NCBI RefSeq assembly: GCF_016862075.1
Contig: NZ_BOMG01000054.1
Location: 101,757 to 165,756 of the forward strand
DNA length: 64,000 bases
From: Actinoplanes couchii
GTDB lineage: Bacteria; Actinomycetota; Actinomycetes; Mycobacteriales; Micromonosporaceae
Direction of reading: 5' to 3'
Below the pieces are notes generated by a model, which saw only the letters and a list, made by a program, of their open reading frames with translations, made no database searches and was not told the DNA's origin. A program made the translations under genes and the position numbers. The first letter of the stretch is position 1. Each line of letters starts with the position of its first letter. Below, in pieces: positions 61,122-64,000 of this stretch.

Positions 61122-64000
61122 CGGTTCTCCCCCGACTCGATCGCCGCAGTGATCCGCCGGCCGACGGCAACGGCGTTCGCACCGGTCAGCAGCGTGTGGT
61201 GGTCGCCGTCCAGCACGTGCTGATCGACCGCGCCGACGTAGCCGGCCCATCCGTCGCGCAGAGGGAACGGCCAATCCGATTCCCGGGCCCGGAGCAGGAG
61301 CACCCGGGTGCGGACCGGGCTCGGCGCGTAGCGGGCGTACGCGCGGTCGTGCACCCGCCTGATCTCCAGCTGTTCGGCCATCTCGTCCCGGCCGAGCGCC
61401 AGGAGCGACACCGGGAGATCGGCACGACGAACCGCGGCGGCGAACTCCGGGGAGCCGGCGAGCGCCGGCCACCTGTCCACTGTGGTGGCGCGCACCCGGG
61501 CCAGCACCGCCGCCACGTCGTTCTCGTCGGCGGCGTACACCGGCCGGGAGATCGGGGTGGGCAGGCTCCCGTCCAGGACGACGAGCAGTTCGACGGTCTG
61601 CCCGGCCTCCTCGATCTGCCGGGCCACCTCGAACGCCAGCGCGCTTCCGAAGGACCAGCCGGCGAGCAGGTACGGCCCGGCCGGTGTCTCCGCACGGATC
61701 AGTTCCCAGTACGCCGCCGCCACCACGGTGAGGTCGTCCCGCCAGCCCGGATCGGTTCCGGCGAGCGAGGCCTCCACGCCGACCACGCGCAGCCCGGGTG
61801 CGAGGGCCGCCGCGATCTCCGCGTAGTTCTGCACCGTGCCGGTGTTCTCGTGCAGGCAGTACAGCGTCCGGGCGGTGGGCGGGCCGCCCAGTTCGACGAG
61901 CGTCCCGGCCCGGTCGTCCCGCGGCCCGGCCGGCCCGTCGCCGCCGAGGACTCCGGCGACCGTCGGTGCCTGGAAGATCATTCGCGGGGAGAGCCGCAGG
62001 CCGTGCCGGCGGGCCCGGTGCACCACCTGGATGCTGAGGATCGAGTGCCCGCCCAGCTCGAAGAAGTTGTCGTGGACGCCGACCTTCTCGATGCCGAGGA
62101 CGTCGGCCCAGACCTCGGCGAGAGCGGCTTCGGCGGCGGTCCGCGGGGCGGTGTACTCGGCGTCGAGTTCTGGCCGACCGGCCGCGGGAGCGGGCAGCGC
62201 CCGCCTGTCGACCTTGCCACTGGTGTTCAGCGGCAGCGTGTCGAGGACGACGTACCCGCCGGGGATCATGTGCTCGGGCAACAGGCGTTTGAGCGACGCA
62301 CGCAGCGTGCTCACTCCGACGGTCTCGGAGCCGTCCGGTACCACGTACCCGATCAGTCGTCTGTCGCCCGGCACGTCCTCGCGCACCGTGACCACCGCGG
62401 CGCTCACCCCCGGGCAGCCCGCCAGCGCCGCCTCGATCTCGCCCAGCTCGATCCGGAAACCACGCACCTTCACCTGGTCGTCGGTCCGGCCGACGAACTC
62501 CAGTTCGCCACCGGCGTTCCAGCGCACCAGGTCGCCGGTGCGATACAACCGCCGAAGATCATTTTCGATCTCCCGTACGACGAACCGTTCCGCGGTCAGC
62601 TCCGGGCGGTTCAGGTAGCCCCGGGCCAGGCCCACACCGCCGACCCACAGCTCACCGACGACACCCACCGGCACCAGCCCGCCTGTCGCGTCCAGCACGA
62701 ACACCTCGGTGTTCGCACACGGGCGGCCGATGGGCACCTGGCGTACCGGCCCGGTGATCATCGCCGCGGTGCAGGTCACCGTGGCCTCGGTCGGGCCGTA
62801 GGTGTTGTGCAGGGGAAGGTCGCGGTGTGCGAACCACCGGTCCAGCATCGACGGGTTGACCTGCTCCCCGCCGAGGTTGAGGAAGCGCAGCTGGGGACCG
62901 AAACCCTCGCCGTCCTCCAGGTACGGCAGCATCTCCGCCCAGGCGGAGGGCGACAACTCCACGGTCGTGACCCGTTCGGTCCGGATCAGGTCGACGATCT
63001 CGGCCGGTTCCCATCCGTCCCGGCGCAGGACGAGCGCCGATCCGGTCATCAGCGCCGGGAAGATCTCCTCCACCGAGACGTCGAAGCACACCGACGCGAA
63101 CTGCAGCACCCGGTCGTCAGCGGTGAGCCCGAACTTCCGGGCCAGGTCCACCATCCGGCCCGCGAACGCCCGGTGTTCGATCATCACGCCCTTGGGGACA
63201 CCTGTTGATCCGGAGGTGTAGATGACGTAGGCGAGATCGTCCGGGCCGGCCAGCGGCGCCGGGTTCGTGTCGGGCCACTCCGCCGGCACCTCGTCGACGT
63301 GGATCAGCTCGGCGCCGGTGTCCGGGAGCAGGCCGGACAGGTGCCGCTGGGTGAGCACGAACGCGGTCGCGGTGTCCTGGAAGAGGAACGCGAGCCGCTC
63401 GGCGGGGTAGGCGGCGTCCATCGGAACGTACGCGCCACCGGCTTTGAGCACCGCCAGCAACGACACGATCATGTCCGGGCCGCGGTCGACGCAGACGGCC
63501 ACCAGGACTTCGGGGCCGACGCCGCGGTCGCGCAGCAGGTGGGCCAGCCGGTTGGCCCGGCTGTTGAGTTCCGCGTAGGTCAGGCTCTCCGCGCCGTACG
63601 TCACCGCCACCGCGCCGGGTGAGCGCAGCACCCGCTCCTCCACCAGGTGGTGGACCATCGCCCGGTCGTCGAGCGCGACAGCCGGGTCGTTCCACTCGAC
63701 GGCGAGCCGGTGCCGTTCCTCATCGGACAGCAGCTGCAGGGCGCTCACCCGGGCATCCGGGTTCTCCGTCGCCGACCGCAACAACCGCTCGAAGTGACAG
63801 GCCATCCGCTCGATCGTGGCCCGGTCGAAGACGTCCGAGTTGTACTCCAGTTCGCAGCGCAGGACGTCGCCGTCCTCGGTCACCTGCAGGGAGACGTCGA
63901 ACGGCGAGATGTGCTCGTTCATCGGCACCGCGGAGACGTCGAGCCCGGGCAGCGCCCAGTCGGCCGGATCCATGTTCTGCAACACGAACATCGCCTGGAA
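61118..64000 (-). CDS. NRPS C-A-T-TE termination module (N-terminus outside window)
   Basis: Reading from the right edge, the C-terminal part of a condensation domain is present (LQNMDPADWALPG is the usual SPLFQAMFVLQN area), followed by an adenylation domain (about residues 115-595 of the visible part; YTSGSTGVPKGVMIEH; YGPTEATV), a T domain (FFELGGHSILSIQ) and a thioesterase (GWSFGSALAFE nucleophile, Asp in LVVLDGSLP, His in DGDHHTLLTG). The A pocket by eye is D-V-E-E-N-G-T-V-T-K; two acidic residues suggest a basic side chain (Orn, Lys or Dab), low confidence. It is the only TE domain and thus the likely release point. It overlaps the monooxygenase gene by ATGA. Confidence 0.94.
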   Translation of the reverse strand, partial: FQAMFVLQNMDPADWALPGLDVSAVPMNEHISPFDVSLQVTEDGDVLRCELEYNSDVFDRATIERMACHFERLLRSATENPDARVSALQLLSDEERHRLAVEWNDPAVALDDRAMVHHLVEERVLRSPGAVAVTYGAESLTYAELNSRANRLAHLLRDRGVGPEVLVAVCVDRGPDMIVSLLAVLKAGGAYVPMDAAYPAERLAFLFQDTATAFVLTQRHLSGLLPDTGAELIHVDEVPAEWPDTNPAPLAGPDDLAYVIYTSGSTGVPKGVMIEHRAFAGRMVDLARKFGLTADDRVLQFASVCFDVSVEEIFPALMTGSALVLRRDGWEPAEIVDLIRTERVTTVELSPSAWAEMLPYLEDGEGFGPQLRFLNLGGEQVNPSMLDRWFAHRDLPLHNTYGPTEATVTCTAAMITGPVRQVPIGRPCANTEVFVLDATGGLVPVGVVGELWVGGVGLARGYLNRPELTAERFVVREIENDLRRLYRTGDLVRWNAGGELEFVGRTDDQVKVRGFRIELGEIEAALAGCPGVSAAVVTVREDVPGDRRLIGYVVPDGSETVGVSTLRASLKRLLPEHMIPGGYVVLDTLPLNTSGKVDRRALPAPAAGRPELDAEYTAPRTAAEAALAEVWADVLGIEKVGVHDNFFELGGHSILSIQVVHRARRHGLRLSPRMIFQAPTVAGVLGGDGPAGPRDDRAGTLVELGGPPTARTLYCLHENTGTVQNYAEIAAALAPGLRVVGVEASLAGTDPGWRDDLTVVAAAYWELIRAETPAGPYLLAGWSFGSALAFEVARQIEEAGQTVELLVVLDGSLPTPISRPVYAADENDVAAVLARVRATTVDRWPALAGSPEFAAAVRRADLPVSLLALGRDEMAEQLEIRRVHDRAYARYAPSPVRTRVLLLRARESDWPFPLRDGWAGYVGAVDQHVLDGDHHTLLTGANAVAVGRRITAAIESGENR

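Larger units (their letters stand above)
25841..64000. other. Hybrid PKS/NRPS biosynthetic gene cluster (right end outside window)
   Basis: From the alpha/beta hydrolase to the window edge, essentially every gene belongs to a natural product locus: MbtH, LmbU-type regulator, MFS exporter, two luciferase-like monooxygenases, an AMP ligase, an SDR, several carrier proteins, KS proteins and four NRPS proteins ending in a thioesterase. Many junctions are ATGA overlaps. The left boundary is set by the MurG-like remnant; the right boundary is not visible. Confidence 0.93.

Overview
The window is high-GC actinobacterial DNA. Gene content fits a filamentous member of the Micromonosporaceae (Actinoplanes-like), but that is inference: there is a WhiB-type sporulation regulator, F420 biosynthesis genes, GTG/TTG starts with GGAGG-type ribosome binding sites, and a large hybrid PKS/NRPS locus. 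No rRNA, tRNA, CRISPR array or complete insertion sequence was seen.

Positions 1-5,900 hold the end of a regulator, an aldehyde dehydrogenase with its DUF779 partner, a secreted polysaccharide deacetylase, and the DUF3499 / zincin-like metallopeptidase / WhiB group. Positions 5,900-17,720 hold F420 biosynthesis (fbiC, then cofD-cofE-nudix in one coupled operon), a lipoprotein, mannose-1-phosphate guanylyltransferase, a glycosyltransferase, a TIGR03089 protein and acetoacetyl-CoA synthetase. From memory, this order (DUF3499, metallopeptidase, whiB2, fbiA, fbiB, manB, wbbL, TIGR03089) mirrors a core block of mycobacterial chromosomes, so it is ancestral chromosome. Positions 17,726-25,850 are accessory: a 174-bp inverted-repeat element, a Pro/Ala-rich repeat membrane protein, a GH30 glycosidase with its LacI regulator, an NPP1-like protein, a CBM6-like surface protein, a P-loop kinase with a TTA codon, and a frameshifted MurG-like remnant.

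From about 25,841 to the right edge, where it is cut, lies a hybrid PKS/NRPS cluster. It contains an alpha/beta hydrolase, MbtH, an LmbU-family regulator and an MFS exporter. A long minus-strand operon follows in transcription order: C-A-T NRPS, acyl/aryl-AMP ligase, SDR, ACP, KS-AT-DH-KR-ACP, C-T, KS-ACP, ACP-aminotransferase-C, and a luciferase-like monooxygenase. Then come a hydrolase-fold protein with Cys at the nucleophile elbow, two carrier proteins, and a plus-strand pair (KS with eroded AT; C-A-T-halfC-A-T). Last is a minus-strand set (C-A-T-TE, SsuD-like monooxygenase, stand-alone C). The likely chemistry is a peptide-polyketide carrying a beta-amino, probably alpha-hydroxy, acid, released by the terminal thioesterase.

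Three points stand out. First, a near-identical palindrome (TGTCTCGCYGGCGAGACA) sits at three cluster promoters and nowhere else that I noticed; it is a candidate operator for the LmbU protein. Second, many assembly-line domains lack catalytic residues: a carrier with Glu for Ser, a carrier with Leu for Ser, a KS with Asn for the GHL His, an AT without its core, a condensation domain with HR for HH, and a half condensation domain. The intact free-standing carriers and C domain suggest extensive work in trans. Third, the combination of AMP-ligase, split KS, AMT and monooxygenase resembles microginin-type logic, but as separate proteins under an LmbU regulator. I could not match the cluster to a known product.
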